64,000 nt of DNA from Strigamia acuminata (lineage: Eukaryota; Arthropoda; Chilopoda; Geophilomorpha; Linotaeniidae), in assembly GCA_949358305.1 (NCBI GenBank), contig OX442318.1, positions 2,342,501 through 2,406,500 of the forward strand, read 5' to 3'. The notes beneath the pieces are model-generated. The model was not told the DNA's origin and did not search any database. It worked only from the letters and a program-made list of their open reading frames with translations. Position numbers and translations under genes: made by a program. The first letter of the stretch is position 1, and every line of letters begins with the position of its first letter. Below are positions 46,301 to 59,226 of the stretch, piece by piece.

Positions 46301-47089
46301 ACACCCATCTAGGAATCTCCACATAACCCCTTTAGAGTCAGAACCCCCCAAAACATTAATTTCCAAACAAAAAAAAAACAAAAACTGCATTTCAATTAAC
46401 AATAAAGAACACTGGATATCTGTCACCACAATCTTTTTCCATCCTTTCCCAAAATCCCCCGAAAAAGAAATCAATTGGGTAAATCTTATCTTAAAGCAGC
46501 CATCACAGACACAGCACACAATTCAAGTGAGGGTCATTAGTCCAGCTTAAGTGACAGGAATTAAGCTTAAGTAGTGCTAGCCAAAAACCTTGTAAAGGCA
46601 GCCAACTGCTATTTTATCTTATTTTTTCCTTCTCTCCTTTCTTTTCTTTGTCACCCTTCTTTAAGTTAGTGGGAAAACGGTTTCATCCTATTAGCCAAAA
46701 CACACATTAAATTCGCACTGAACTGCGCCATTAATAAGGCAATAAAATTTATTGTGGACGTTAATGGCTGTCAATGTGTGATTGTGTGGATAACATCATT
46801 TTAATAACAATATATCAGACATTAACGAGCGGGGGGAAAAAATTTCATCACTCTTGTGGCTATTGTTGAATAACTAGTAAATAAAGGGAGTTGAGTTGGG
46901 CGGGAATGGTGTGGATTGTGACGTTGTGATAAGTGATGGAATTCTTTGGAAGAACTGCTGGGTTTTTAGCAGATGAAAGTTATCGTTGTTTTGAAAACTT
47001 TTAAAAAAATTTTAAAGGGTTTTAATTTTTTGAAAACTCATGAAAAATTATGAAAATAAACAGAAAAGTTTGAAAATTATGAAAAAAAT
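46301..47089. other. No gene seen
   Basis: AT-rich unique-looking DNA with no supported coding sequence. Confidence 0.5.
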
Positions 47090-48000
47090 AACGGGGTTAT
47101 AACTAGTTTTTAACGAGTAATTCGTGTAAAAATCTGCGTTAGAACGAGTAAATCACGTAAAGTTCAGTTATAACGAGAATATAACGTAAAAAATCAAGGT
47201 TAGAACGTGTAAACCACGTAAAAATCAAGGTTAGAACGTGTAAACCACGTAAAAATCAGCGTTATAACAAGAAAATCACGTAAAAATCAGAGTTATAACG
47301 AGTAAATCACGTAAAAATTAGTTATAACGAGAATATATTGTAAAAAATCAGCGTTACAATGTAAAATTACGTAAAAATCAGCGTTATAATAAGAAAATCA
47401 CGTAAAAATCAGGCTTATAACGAGTAAATCACGTAAAAATCAGGTTTATAACGAGTAAATCACGTAAAATCAGGCTTATAACGAGTAAATCACGTAAAAA
47501 TCTTGCTTATAACGAGGAAATCACGTGATAATCAGAGTAATACCGAGTCAATTACGTAAAAATCGACGTTGTAACGAGTAAATCACGTAAAAATCAGCGT
47601 TAGGACAAGAAAATCACGTAAAAATCACTCTTATAACGAGTAAATCACGTGATAATCAGAGTAATACCGAGTAAATCACGTAAAAATCGACGTTATAAAG
47701 AGTAAATCACGTAAAAATCGACGTTATAAAGAGTAAATCACGTAAAAATCAGCGTTAGGACAAGAAAATCACGTAAAAATCAGGCTTATAACGAGTAAAT
47801 CACATGATAATCAGAGTAATACCGAGTCAATCACGTAAAAATCGACGTTGTAACGAGTAAATCACATAAAAATCAGCGTCATAACAAGTATATAACGAAA
47901 GAATCAACGGTATAACGAGTAAATCACATAAAAATCGGCGTTACAACAAGTAAATCACGTGAAAATCGATAAAACAACGTAAAAATCAAATAATATCATA
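47090..48000. repeat. About 31-bp minisatellite, about 28 copies
   Basis: A 31-bp unit (TAACGAGTAAATCACGTAAA plus AATCAGCGTTA) with many point variants. Units form interleaved subtypes (CAAGAAAATCACG; CGAGTCAATTACG; ATCGACGTTGTAACGAG) that recur in blocks, indicating multi-unit duplications. The conserved TCACGT core brings nearly thirty ACGT sites into 900 bp. No open frame spans it. Confidence 0.93.
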
Positions 48001-49013
48001 AACAAACCGAATTTTTCAAGTTACAGTTGATTACTTCGACAACGAGGCAAAAATCTGACACTTTAAATCCGTTCGTTAAAACAATTTCCCGCTTAGAGCA
48101 ACTTCGTTTCCCTTTCTTTTCCGAGTCGAGATTAGCACCTACCGAATGACTGCACCATGACGAGCACAAATTGCATTTCTGCCACAGATGTCACAACTCA
48201 ACGAGCAAAAAAACGAACTTACCTAAAACGAAAGAAAAACAATCATTAATAATCAACTATAACAATTACACAAACCAGTCCAACCCATTCTAAGCTCAGC
48301 AAAATCCCCAAACACTTTCAAGCTTCCGCCGCCATGATGATCTAAATCTACGGAAGCTTAAACACACATTTCACTTTCTACGGTAGTCCACAAAAAACAT
48401 TAAAAAACCTCAAAAATATTACTAACATTAAGTTTTAACAGCTTTTCACTAGAAAAAAATTATTTACAGAACAGATTTGGTCTGCGGAACATCAAACACT
48501 CCAAACCACTTATTTCCACACAGAATTATTTATGGGTGAAATAACTGCTGGTAATTGATGATGCATTTGCAGCACCAATTCAGAGTTGGGCAATTGCAAC
48601 ACCAGCCCAGATTGAGATTACTCACACATTTCCCACACTGCACGAAGAGTCCCACCCATTTCCCCCACAAAATGATATCCGCTTAAGCGCATACCCATTT
48701 GCAGTCCATTTTTCACACAATTCTCCTCCCCTAAATGGACTGCATCCCGAGTGTGCATATTTAAATGGCTTTCCCACCACCACACATCCTCCCATCTCAA
48801 CCGGCACAATATTTCACAACCCTTTCAACCCGGCTTGAAAAAACACCCCACACGCTAACCATCGATTGGTTTAAGGACGTTAACTACAGGACGTCCCACG
48901 AAAATAGACACAATTATAACATTACAACTTGCGATGTAACATTACGTTGCACCAGAATCCATGAGAGCATTGTAAGTGAGCCCATCTATCCTTACTTTTA
49001 TTGTGATAATTTA
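48001..49013. other. No convincing gene
   Basis: A possible minus-strand donor (TTTTAG before GTAAGT, about 48235) and an ATGGCGGCGG motif (minus, about 48335) suggest a first-exon region, but the ATG frame stops after five codons. Open frames at 48618-48809 are not supported. Confidence 0.35.
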
Positions 49014-49636
49014 CCTTACCGCCCTGTTTAATAGCCCGGGCGTTTATTTTTTTGGGTAGCCCCCTGACGCTAATTTGAAACTCGACCGATTATTATAGTT
49101 ACTCACGTAACTTAAATAAATCGAAATGTTCTCAAAACTTATCTTGAAGGACGGATGGAGTCGGACTTAGTTCGAAATTGTTGCGGACACAAGGAAGACA
49201 CGATGTGATTGTTACATTTACAAAAGTATAACTAAATTTTTATTCTTTGTTCAGAATTACAATAGAAAGGGGATTAAAACCCCTAAATTCACGGAAAGGA
49301 TTAAATGCTGGTCACGTGGTGGACTTTACATTCCCGCCACAGTGTTTAAGTGCGCAACTAATCTTGTTCCTCTTGGAAACCCCCAGTTTCCACAATTATC
49401 CAGAAAAAATGTCTGAAATCAATAAATAAATAAATAAATAAATAAAATAATAATTTATCGAGAAAATTAATGTTTTTGACTGAACGTGTGAGGCACGTTA
49501 TTTGGACATTACATTTACCTGGCATCAATTTGAAACCCGGTGATAATACGTATCAAATTTTGGGTCGATAACTGATAGGCGTTAAAACGGGGTCAGCGCC
49601 TTAATGAACCCGGGCTATTAAACGGGGCGGTACGGT
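49014..49636. mobile_element. CGCCCGGG-type MITE, long copy
   Basis: The left end CCTTACCGCCCTGTTTAATA then GCCCGGGCG and the right end, inverted as TACCGTACCGCCCCGTTTAA then TAGCCCGGG, are about 30-bp terminal inverted repeats. Same family as 37075-37242. The interior of about 560 bp is AT-rich and contains an (AAAT)n tract at 49423-49452; no transposase frame. Confidence 0.72.
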
Positions 49637-52600
49637 ATGTCTTGTTGCCCATACCATGTACTTTTTCAATGCATTTAAACCTGCATAATTCCTTGTGGTG
49701 TCAATACACCACAGGATGAATCTGCGTCTACAAGTTTTTTCGAAAGAGTTCCATCACGACTTCAATACTCGTCTCCAATTCCACAAAAGCTTTAGATTAC
49801 GCGCTAAAACCTGAAATCTGTGATAACTTATGACCAAATAAACCAATTGTCATAATAAACTTACAGAATGTGTGTAATGTGACCAACTGGTTTATATCAA
49901 ATATATATACATTATTTATTTTAAATGAGTATAAGCAAAACAAGTAAATTAAAATCCCATTAAATTATATGGAAACAAAACTTACATATTCATTCGATAC
50001 ACATTCAGCGACCAACTGACACACTAAAGGGCCCAAACAACCCAACTACAAAATTTGTTTGCATTGTAACGACGAAAACCCGGCCGATGTAAAACTGCTA
50101 TATAGTCTTCGACCGAAGACACCCGGTGTCGTGCACCAATTTATTGCAGGTGTGATGCTTTAAATTGCAAACAATTGCTTCCGATGTATCAAAAGCAGAC
50201 ATTTTTTCCTCTTCAACTTTACGTCAAATTTCCATCTTTTCAAATTGATGTAGACACAGGAGGCAAAGGAATAAATTCACTTTATTTTCTCTCCCATTTC
50301 GTCGATGTAACTATAAGGGACGAGTGAAAAGGAGGCTTCAATTGGAGCCCTCGGGACACAATCGTCTTGACACGGCCGCAAAGTGAGGCTGGTAGCAGCT
50401 GGAGCAAAACTCTTCACGTTGGATTAACTTGCAATTCAGCCACGAGCGCAAGAACTTTAGTCGAAAAGAAGGAGAGGGAGAAAGAAAGAGAGAGAAAGAG
50501 TGGTGACCAACGACTCAACGATTCGCATTAACTTTAATTTGATGTTGCACCACTCAACACGGCCGCCTTCTAATGGAGAGATCCATCCAAACAGAAATCA
50601 ATGAATCTGCCCGTCTCGCAGTTCTCGCAGTTCGCCCAGAAACGGCACAAGCGCACGCATAGGGGCCGGCAGAGTGGCCCAAAAAGATATTTATGTAAAT
50701 TGATTGAGCCCTAGTCGACTACTGATGAGCTCAATGAGGAAATTTTACAAGTCGTTAACTTCTCATCAGTATGTCTGCTTCAACATTTATCTCCGAAAAC
50801 CATTCAGATGTAGTCTGTTAGCAATGAGCTCAATGACCCCATATTTTTTTTTCATGGTATTTCCGGTTTATCTCTTTTTTTTGAAAAAAAAAAAAGACGC
50901 GACCTTGGAGTTGCGTTCTCCTGGTTTATATACATTTCGTATAGAAACTCAACTTACATATTCACATCGATACACTCAGTGAGGAACTGACACACAAAGG
51001 AACTGACACACGAATGATCCAAACATGATCACAGTCTCTTTTTGTAAATTAAAACTCTTCGTGATGCGTCAGATCACTCGCAACGTCACACTCCAATTGC
51101 TCGTCTTTCTTTCTTATTTTCTTATTTTTTAATTATTCATATAATTAGTAATTTGCTTCATATCTTACTTGTTAGCAAAATTTGGTAAATTGTATTCCCA
51201 AAAAGGATACAATAATAAAAACGTTTAAAGCTTGTATTAATGACGTACAGTTGTCATTGTACCCTTATTAAAGATGGAATTTGTCAAACAAGACTTGTCA
51301 AAGTTTTGAATATTTTATTCTCTGATTCATACAAAATGGATAATTCTTTCTGGCCGTCTGCTGACTTTTGCCCTCTTACAGTAACATAAGTTAGCGTTTA
51401 TTTGAATAAGTGAAGCTGACGTTAAAAAATAAGGTCTCTGCAAAAAATATTTTTTTCCATCAACGGCCTTTCGATTTTTCGATCATCGTCGGTGGTATAA
51501 ATTTATTTTATCGTTGTCGATACAAGACCTTGCTTCGTTAAAAACAGGAATTCTCTCTTTTTATGCGAATGAGACATTACTAGTTCTGGTAATCACATGA
51601 CATGTATAAGATTAACTCTAATTTTATAACTATAACTTAAACCTTCAACCGCAACCCACTTTTACCTTACACTAAATACAGTGTAAAAAATGTCATAATT
51701 GTAAGGAAAGAATACCTGCCACAAACTATTGACGTGTATATTGACAGATTAGGAGCTTTATTCCTGCACAGAGAGAGTTAACATTTCCAAGCAGCAACAT
51801 TTTTTCAAAAACAATAATTGCTAGTACTTGAGCAACTTGATTATATGTTAAGGCAATGCTGCCGATCCATAATTCATATTGGAATTTGCTTTTTCTAGGA
51901 AAGTTGACTGACTTGGAAACTCATAAAACATGCAGCAGTGAAAGAGAAAAAATTAAAACACTTCATTCATAATTAATAATTAACAAAGAAGACTTCCATT
52001 TACTAACAAAGACATGGTTCTGTTTACAAATATAATTAGCCGGTAGTTTGCTTATGGTACCTCAAGAGTGTTTGGTAAGTGATTGTTGTTCTTCCATGTT
52101 CAGCAATATTTTAATATTCACACACCCTGAGTGCTTTTGGTATTTACTCCATCAATTAAAATTTTAAATCATGCCGGCGGAGTTTCTACCACTTTTAGAT
52201 AGCGGTCCATCATTTGCATTGCAAAATCAAATTCACTGCAGATCTTCTGGACAAATCATGTTTGAACTTCTTATAATTTTACATAATTAACCACAGCTTT
52301 ACTTGAAAATACTTAGCAATTTCAAAAACATGAGACCTATCGAAGAAGCCGCTGAGAAACCCCTCATGCTGCAAAAGTGGCTCTACTGCACGGCTCAAAC
52401 AATGTGATGGGAACAATGCAAAACCCTTATGCTACAGAAAGGGCTCAACTGTGGTGCATTAACAAAGCAAATGTAACATTTAACCAACACTGGATGGGAA
52501 AAATCCAACAAAAGAACAGAAAAAGAACTGAAGCTTAAAGCGTTCTATGAATAAACCACCGATAAATAGGAAAAAAGAAAAAATAAGCCTAAAACTAAAA

Positions 52601-54404
52601 AATAGCATAAAGTTTGTGTTTAAAATGTTTTTTAAACAAAAAATAGTAATTGCCATTGTCTTGATGTCATGAACTTCCAAACAATAATTATATGCCCAAA
52701 AAGCCGTAAGTTTTCAATTTATCAAACATTTTGAAAACATTTGCAGATATTTAGAATTTGATGGTGGATTGGTATAGGAAGTGGGATGAAGCATTGTTGC
52801 AACAATGTTTTACAAGCTGTAACTTCTTAACCAACAATGCTAGACAAAAATGTCGATTACACAGTTGTAGAGCATCATTTTTTTTATTAGAATGACATTG
52901 TTGAACAAAGCATTATTTTAACAAAGGACTTGTTTATATATATTTTTATATGTTTTCCAACATATAAAATTTTAATAGAAATTGTTAGCTTTAAATCACC
53001 GGTCTTAAAAGAGCTTTTCTGTTCACTTCCATTGCCTGAAATTGCACGGCTTTTCTTTGTGGACGTAAGGCTTAATTATGGCTTAATCTTTTCTTAATTC
53101 CTGTAAAGCCAATTAAATGACCAAAAATTATTACCAAAACAGCCAAAACCACCAAACTAATCTCCCAAACTTATTTTTTTTCTGTAAATTTCTTCCACTG
53201 CAAAGTGCAATTTATTTATTTATTTATTTTTCTTCGCTCTTCGATAAATTCAATTTTCCGGTGTTTGTCGAAACCGCTAATTTAAAAATTGGTTCAATAC
53301 CAGATGCTTTCAACACCTTTCCAATTTTCAAATAAAGTGCAGGTGCACCTAAACCAATATCTTAATTTTCTTAGATTAATTTTCATCTCCTCTGACTTTT
53401 ACATATTTTATGTTTTAATTTTTTTTCAATGGCATGCAAACTGCACATGAATTAAAAAGCATGTAGAAAAATTCTCTTCATCACATTATCCCTAAATCTC
53501 CTCTTACACCAACTTATCTGATGGGAAAATTAAAAGATAACCAGAAAAAAAATTTTAATTAATTGATAATATAGAATTTTTTTGTTTTATTTTTACCACA
53601 AATAAATTGGAAAGAAAAAGAAAAAAAAAAGAAAAAAAATCAGAAAAGCAAGAAAAAAAATTTGATTGATTAAAAAAAAATCTCTCCAGGTGGAAAAAAA
53701 ATTGCCAACAAATTTAATCTTTGTCAAAAAAAATGTAAATGGAATGAAAACTTCAATTAACTCTGCTTGAATTATGATCCTCTTTTCATGAATATACATA
53801 CTCTTTAATTTGATTCTCCTGTCATGTAAAATGCTAAGTTATTTCTTTATCCAACATTTTAAAACAAAACTTTTTCTTGAAAAAAATTGAATTAAATTAA
53901 ATAATTAATGGCCCTTCAGCCTTAAAGATATTGCATTTATTGCACCAATATTTACCCCATCAGCCATTTTCTTGTGCCATTCAATCAAGCTGCTTAAGTA
54001 ATAAGCAGTATGTGTGCCCCCAAGTGCAATGCAATGGCAGCTGCAGCCTTAGTACTGCATGTGCCGTTCACCGGCAACTCTTTGCTCACACTCAAAGTGA
54101 TAGTTTGTGGTTACAAGTAAAAGCCAAGGGTATCAAGGGTTTGGTGTTTCCTATACAGCAATTTAGTCCAGCCACAAGTATAGTTAAGATAAGAACAAAA
54201 TAGCCAAGATGGACGATACGATTCAAGCTGAACTATGCTTTGCTTCGTAATCCCAGAGGCACACAAGTTCTTATTACAAACTTATCTAATTCCCTTGGAA
54301 TCTTGCCTGACTATTAATTAATAACAACTTGTTGCGATAGAAATCCTGCTCAGTACCGAGGAATAGTTGCACAGCGATACAACCTGTGTCATGACAATCG
54401 GATC
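49637..54404. other. No convincing gene; several dispersed repeats
   Basis: 49650-49745 relates to 38340-38430, 49810-49875 to 10700-10755, and 49965-50040 to 50930-51025 (ACTTACATATTC, GAACTGACACAC blocks). The 50330-50700 interval is G+C-richer and might be regulatory. Open frames at 53117-53335 and 53931-54203 have no domain. Confidence 0.4.
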
Positions 54405-54960
54405 TAGATCCAGATCCAACAATCTTAAACAAAACCCTTAAAACCTAGATCAAGACTCACAAAACCCTCAAGATCAAGACCTACAAATCCTAGATCAAGA
54501 CCTACAATACCTAAATCAAGACCTACAATACCTAAATCAAAATCGACAAAACCCTGAAAACCTAGATCAAACCTACAGAACCTAGATCAAGACCTACAAA
54601 ACCTAGATCAAGACCTACAAAAACTAGATCAAGATCTACAAAACCTAGATCAAGACCTACAAAACATAGATCAAGACCCACAAAACCCTCACAACATAAA
54701 TCAAGACCCACAAAACCCTCAAAACATAGATCAACCCCTACAAAACCTAGATCAAAACCTACAAAACATAGATCAAGAACTACAAAACATAGATCAAGAA
54801 CTACAAAACATAGATCAGGACCCACAAAACTTAGATCTAGACCCACAAAACCCTCAAAACCTAAATCAAGACCCACAAAACCCTCAAAACTTAGATCAAG
54901 ACTCACAAAACCCTCAAAACCTAGATCAAGACTCACAAAACTTGGATCAAAACCCAGAAT
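54405..54960. repeat. About 21-bp minisatellite, about 26 copies
   Basis: Units of AACCTAGATCAAGACCTACA with frequent variants and some longer units containing AAACCCTC. The minus-strand frame encodes a repetitive glycine/leucine/aspartate peptide with no stop for 124 codons; this is an artefact of the 21-bp period. Confidence 0.92.
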
Positions 54961-56070
54961 TAGATCTAAAATTAGTCTAAAAGCACCGGTTAAGCCTTTG
55001 CGATAGTCAATTCTTTATATATTTATATCTAATATCAATACCCTAAATAAAGATAAACAGCAAATTCAAAAATATTTACCATCCAGTTTGTCTGCACTCA
55101 AGTCAACATTTGCACATGACATGTTGCTTACATGCTTCAATTGGCATTATCTTTGTAATGGCTGAAATAATCAAATAATCATCAGTCTGTTTACTATCCC
55201 TGAGAAAATTCCAATTCCCAAAGTGCATGTAGCCTTAAAACAATGTGAGGACTTCACAATTCTTTTTGTATTAAAATGCAAACTGGTTAAACAAAAAGTG
55301 GGAAACTTTTGGCTAAATAATTAAACAATCTCTCTTCGTCGCTTTGTCATGCAAGCTCCCTATTGCAATTCCAAATAGCATCATTTCTATGCAATTCTCA
55401 TAGCACAATTCAAAAATAAAACATTAAATGTAAAAATGGTCGTATTTATTTTAATGGCTTTTGGTCTTTTTATGGAGAAATGAAACATTTCCATAGAACA
55501 AGGCAAAGGCTACACATGATGCATAAAGTGCATGGCTTTGAGCATATTTCACGCTCAAAATGTTGGGCATACCAATTTTAAGCTCTACTTTCTTTCCAAT
55601 CCCATTATACAGAAAACTAACCTAATGGAATTGCTAATTTTTTTTCTTTATGTGCTCTGAACTATGACACAGCACAAGAGCAGTAAAGAAAAGAAGAAGA
55701 AAAAACATATATGGAATTTTGTGTTAATGTGCTTCTGAATGCCAACTGGAGAAAAATATTAAGAGCTTAAAAACAACTTAAAGAAAAAGAAGAAAACTTT
55801 CCATGTTCTTTTAATTCCTTCCGGGGCGGATTCCATCGGCCCAACCATTTTTGTAAAAAAAAAAAAATACGGTTAATTAATTGTAATTTTTTTTTAAAAT
55901 TGGTCTATTCTTGTAAAAATAAACGAAATTTCATACATTTGGCAGTCGGCCCTTCGATGGATGCCCGATGGCTCTAATGGTCATCTCGCTATGTGGTACA
56001 TAAAACTATTAGTTCTGCAGTTTTCAAAAAATACTTTCATACTCAGACAGAGTTGATTCTGTTAATCATT
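54961..56070. other. No convincing gene
   Basis: A possible minus-strand first exon ends before GTAAAT near 55078 (ATG frame MSCANVDLSADKLD), but its only support is the short frame and donor. Confidence 0.35.
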
Positions 56071-56238
56071 CTCAGGTAAAAAAAAATCTGCAGAATTCTG
56101 CAGAAAATTTGCCTGTCGAAAAAATTCTGCAGAAAAGATTAACATTTTTCTGCAGCATTCTGCAGAATTTTGTAATTTTTTCTGCAGACAATTTTTCTGC
56201 AGAGCATGCAGAATTCTGCAGAACCTTTTTCTCCTGGG
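56071..56238. mobile_element. CTGCAG-rich MITE, short copy
   Basis: Same element as 7895-8303: matching left end (CTCAGGTAAAAAAAAATCTG), internal CTGCCTGTCG-like block (TTTGCCTGTCGA), TTAACATTTTTCTGCAGCAT and right end AACCTTTTTCTCCTGGG, but without the 30-bp array. The TA flanks seen in the other copy are not conserved here. Confidence 0.75.
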
Positions 56239-56774
56239 TTGTTTGTTAGTAATATTGTTTAGATATTGTATCACTAAATTGCATTGTATATGTGGTTGTC
56301 GAGGAGAAATAAACGCACAGAATGTACGTTTGAATATGGAGCGTTAATGCATCAACAGATTCACTACGTATTAACGTCAAGTCGAATTTATTTCCATACC
56401 GCAAGTATGGATTGTATTTTTTGAGAATTCTAGCACAGTTTCATGATAAATGGTAAAACTTTGTGAAATGACTTCGATCGGTAGAAAAGCGCTCTTTGCA
56501 CTGAATTGAGCATTTTGGCACAGTTTCATGTTGAATGGTGAAAGCTCAAGTTTGTCATAAGACTTCAATGTGTGGAAAACTTCTTTATGTACACATGTGT
56601 ACAAACTGTATGTGCACATACAGTTTAAGAAGTGTGGTCAAGACAGAACTACCAAATGCATTCAACCATTGTCAGTATGCAGTCCACCATGTGGTGTGAA
56701 AGTTAAACTGTAGGATCTTCCTAATTAAGATTGGCTGATCAGTTCACAAATATACAATAAAGAATGGTTTAATG

Positions 56775-56938
56775 CAGGGGTCGGCAACCTGCGGCTCGCA
56801 AGCCGCATGCGACTCTTTCGATGTCAGAGAACAGTCAGAATAAGTGGAGTAGAGAGTAGACGGACAGCTGACAGACGTGTTAGTGGCTCTTTAATTGTAA
56901 CTTTTGGCTCTTCCGTCTCAAAAGGTTGCCGACCCCTG
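56775..56938. mobile_element. hAT-like MITE with perfect 8-bp duplication
   Basis: Ends CAGGGGTCGGCAACC / inverse, flanked on both sides by GTTTAATG (56767-56774 and 56939-56946), a perfect 8-bp target-site duplication typical of hAT elements. The interior has GCGGCTCGCAAGCCGCATGC, a hairpin, and the right sub-terminal block matches the left of 25433-25541. Non-autonomous, 164 bp; the intact duplication suggests fairly recent insertion. Confidence 0.92.
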
Positions 56939-57026
56939 GTTTAATGACATCCCAATAAAGTTATGTTTTCCTAATCTTGTCGGCCCGGGCGATATAAGTC
57001 GCTGGGGTCATGGTTTAGTAGATATC

Positions 57027-57310
57027 TGTAGCAGTAGCAGTAGCAGAAGTAGCAGTAGCAGTAGCAGAAGTAGTAGTAGTAGTTGTACTAGTAATACTAG
57101 CAGTAGTAGTAGTAGAAATAGTAGTAGTAGTAGAAATAGTAGTAGTAGTAGAAATAGTAGTAGCAGTAGTAGTAGTAGTAGTAGTAATACTAGTAATACT
57201 AGTAGCAGCAGTAGTAGCAGTAGTAGTAGTAGTAGTAGTAGTAGTAGCAGCAGTAGTAGTAGCAGTACTAGTAGTCGCAGTAGTAATAGTAATAGTAGTA
57301 GTAGCAACAT
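57027..57310. repeat. (AGT/AGC)n trinucleotide tract
   Basis: About 95 triplets of AGT, AGC, AAT and ACT types. All frames on both strands stay open and give poly-serine, poly-valine/leucine or poly-threonine-like peptides. No real gene context was found. Confidence 0.93.
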
Positions 57311-57850
57311 GTAGGGCATTGTAGCAGAGTACAGAAAAGTTTAGTACAGCAAAGATACAAACAATCTTTAAGGCAATTGACCACCTAATCCTATCCTGTT
57401 TCAACTTGCAGCTAAGTCTTTTCCTGTCCATGGCGCACCTTTGAAGTGACTGCACTTATCACTGTCATAAAACTTCATCTCTTTGCTGACCCCACAAACC
57501 TTCAAGCACTCAGAGAAGAAGATTCTCAAGAAAGAGTTTGAAAACCCCTTTTGAAATCAGTATAAAATGTGAATCATTAATAAAAGTTTAATGTGCCATT
57601 GGTGGTGACACTATTGTGTGAATAAATTTCGCACCACTCATCCATCTCACTCCCATCTCAGCACACGCCATCGATTGTGCAGCAATTTCTGTCACCAGTT
57701 GTCCTTGTTCTCAATCTCAAACTGTCACCAGGGGATAAAAAGAAATATCCTACACCTGAAATACTCTCTTTTTGCAAACCACAAATTATGTTGTAATGGC
57801 AAATTCAGTTTGCAGTCAATTGGGCATTAAAACTACAGCTTGTTCAACAT

Positions 57851-57870
57851 ACCGTATTTTACCGATTATA
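57851..57870 (+). repeat. Solo TACCGTATTTT-type terminus
   Basis: A single copy of the family terminus without a recognisable partner end nearby. Confidence 0.45.
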
Positions 57871-59190
57871 TTTACGCCAAAATCAAACTGAAAAATCCTT
57901 CTCTGGGAAATAATAGCAAGTAACGGCTTTTTCTCTCATGCGAATAAAGAATTTTAGACTTTCATGTTTTCGTGTGCAAAAAGTTTGAATTTAAAGTTTG
58001 AATTTGGCATCAAGAGGCTTATACTAGGTTTAACATGGGAATAGTAGAACATAGGAAATATAACAGAAATCAGAGAAACCTTGGGGGGCTCAAGACACGC
58101 GCTTAGTGTGCCTATCCCTAGTACAAACTGTCAGAAAAGTTACAAAAGAGATAACCGGCTTTTATCGAGAACATCGCATCTCGGTTCTTCTTTTTAAACT
58201 CCACCATTTTCCCTCTTACAACTAATATTAATAATAAAAAATGCACATTCTACAGTTCCAAATCTAGCGAGTGATAGCGATAAATATTGCCAACTCAGCA
58301 AATCCCTTTTTTTGTAAAGAAATTGAAAAAAAAAATCCCCCCCCATTTTCAACCACACACAAGAGTTGGGACGTGAGAGTAGGTGGTATGAGATCAACCT
58401 CTCCGTCTTCCCCTATCTTATCTCTTTAAAGATGGCTCCTTGTGCAAAGGGTCAACGGCAGTCGTAAATCGAACAAACTCCACTGACCAAAAGTGGAATC
58501 CTTTTGCTGCACTCTGAAATTGGATTTCTCATCTTCATGCCAGACTCCAACTGTCCCTCTTTTCAAAACCCTAGGGCACACATCTCAAAAAAATATCAAG
58601 AAAAAAGGAAAAAATAACCTCAAACCAACCTCGACCACCACAAGAGAAAAGAAAACCATCTATGTGACTCCCTAAAACACTTTATTTTCCATAAACTGCA
58701 GTTTTGGTCTTTTAGTGTTTTCTATACAAGTTTAAAGGAGTTGTGCATGAAATTTCCATGCGTGCAACACTCAAACTCCACTAGTGCCAATGGACAACAA
58801 AGGAAAGAGCTAGAAATGCCAAAATGAAAACAAAGAGTCTGAACTAAACACCTTGCCTATACTTAATTCATTGGCAGGGACAGTTGGAATAACTAATCAA
58901 CCGCTTGGAATAAAATGCAAAATTCAGTGGCGGGTTTAGCATGTGCAAGGCCCTAGGCAAATGTCAGCTGCAAGAGTGTTAAGAGTAATGAAATGCTAAT
59001 TAGCTGCATTTAGCATTTAGCTGTAATGTTAGTGGCCACTATATGTAATGAACCGGTTGCCATTGAAAGAGCGTTCACTCAATCTCAGTAATGTTTGTCG
59101 TATTCTTTCGACAAACTCCAAATTGGGTAAATTTCTTCATGAACATGAAATAGTCAAAGAATAGAATCAGTACTAGTTTTTATTAATTAA

Positions 59191-59226
59191 ATTGGACAAG
59201 CCTATAGTTAACAACATTTATTGCCT
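59191..59226 (+). repeat. Dispersed repeat, identical to 43814-43850
   Basis: Second copy, same orientation; similarity extends weakly upstream. Confidence 0.75.

Noticed and set aside
53931-54203. 90-residue cysteine-containing plus-strand frame
   Set aside because: A frame of this length is expected by chance; the minus strand is also partly open and no domain was recognised.
54562-54936. 124-residue repetitive minus-strand frame
   Set aside because: About 21-bp minisatellite; the peptide is simply periodic.
57015-57455. Poly-serine, poly-leucine and poly-threonine frames
   Set aside because: Trinucleotide microsatellite read in all frames.
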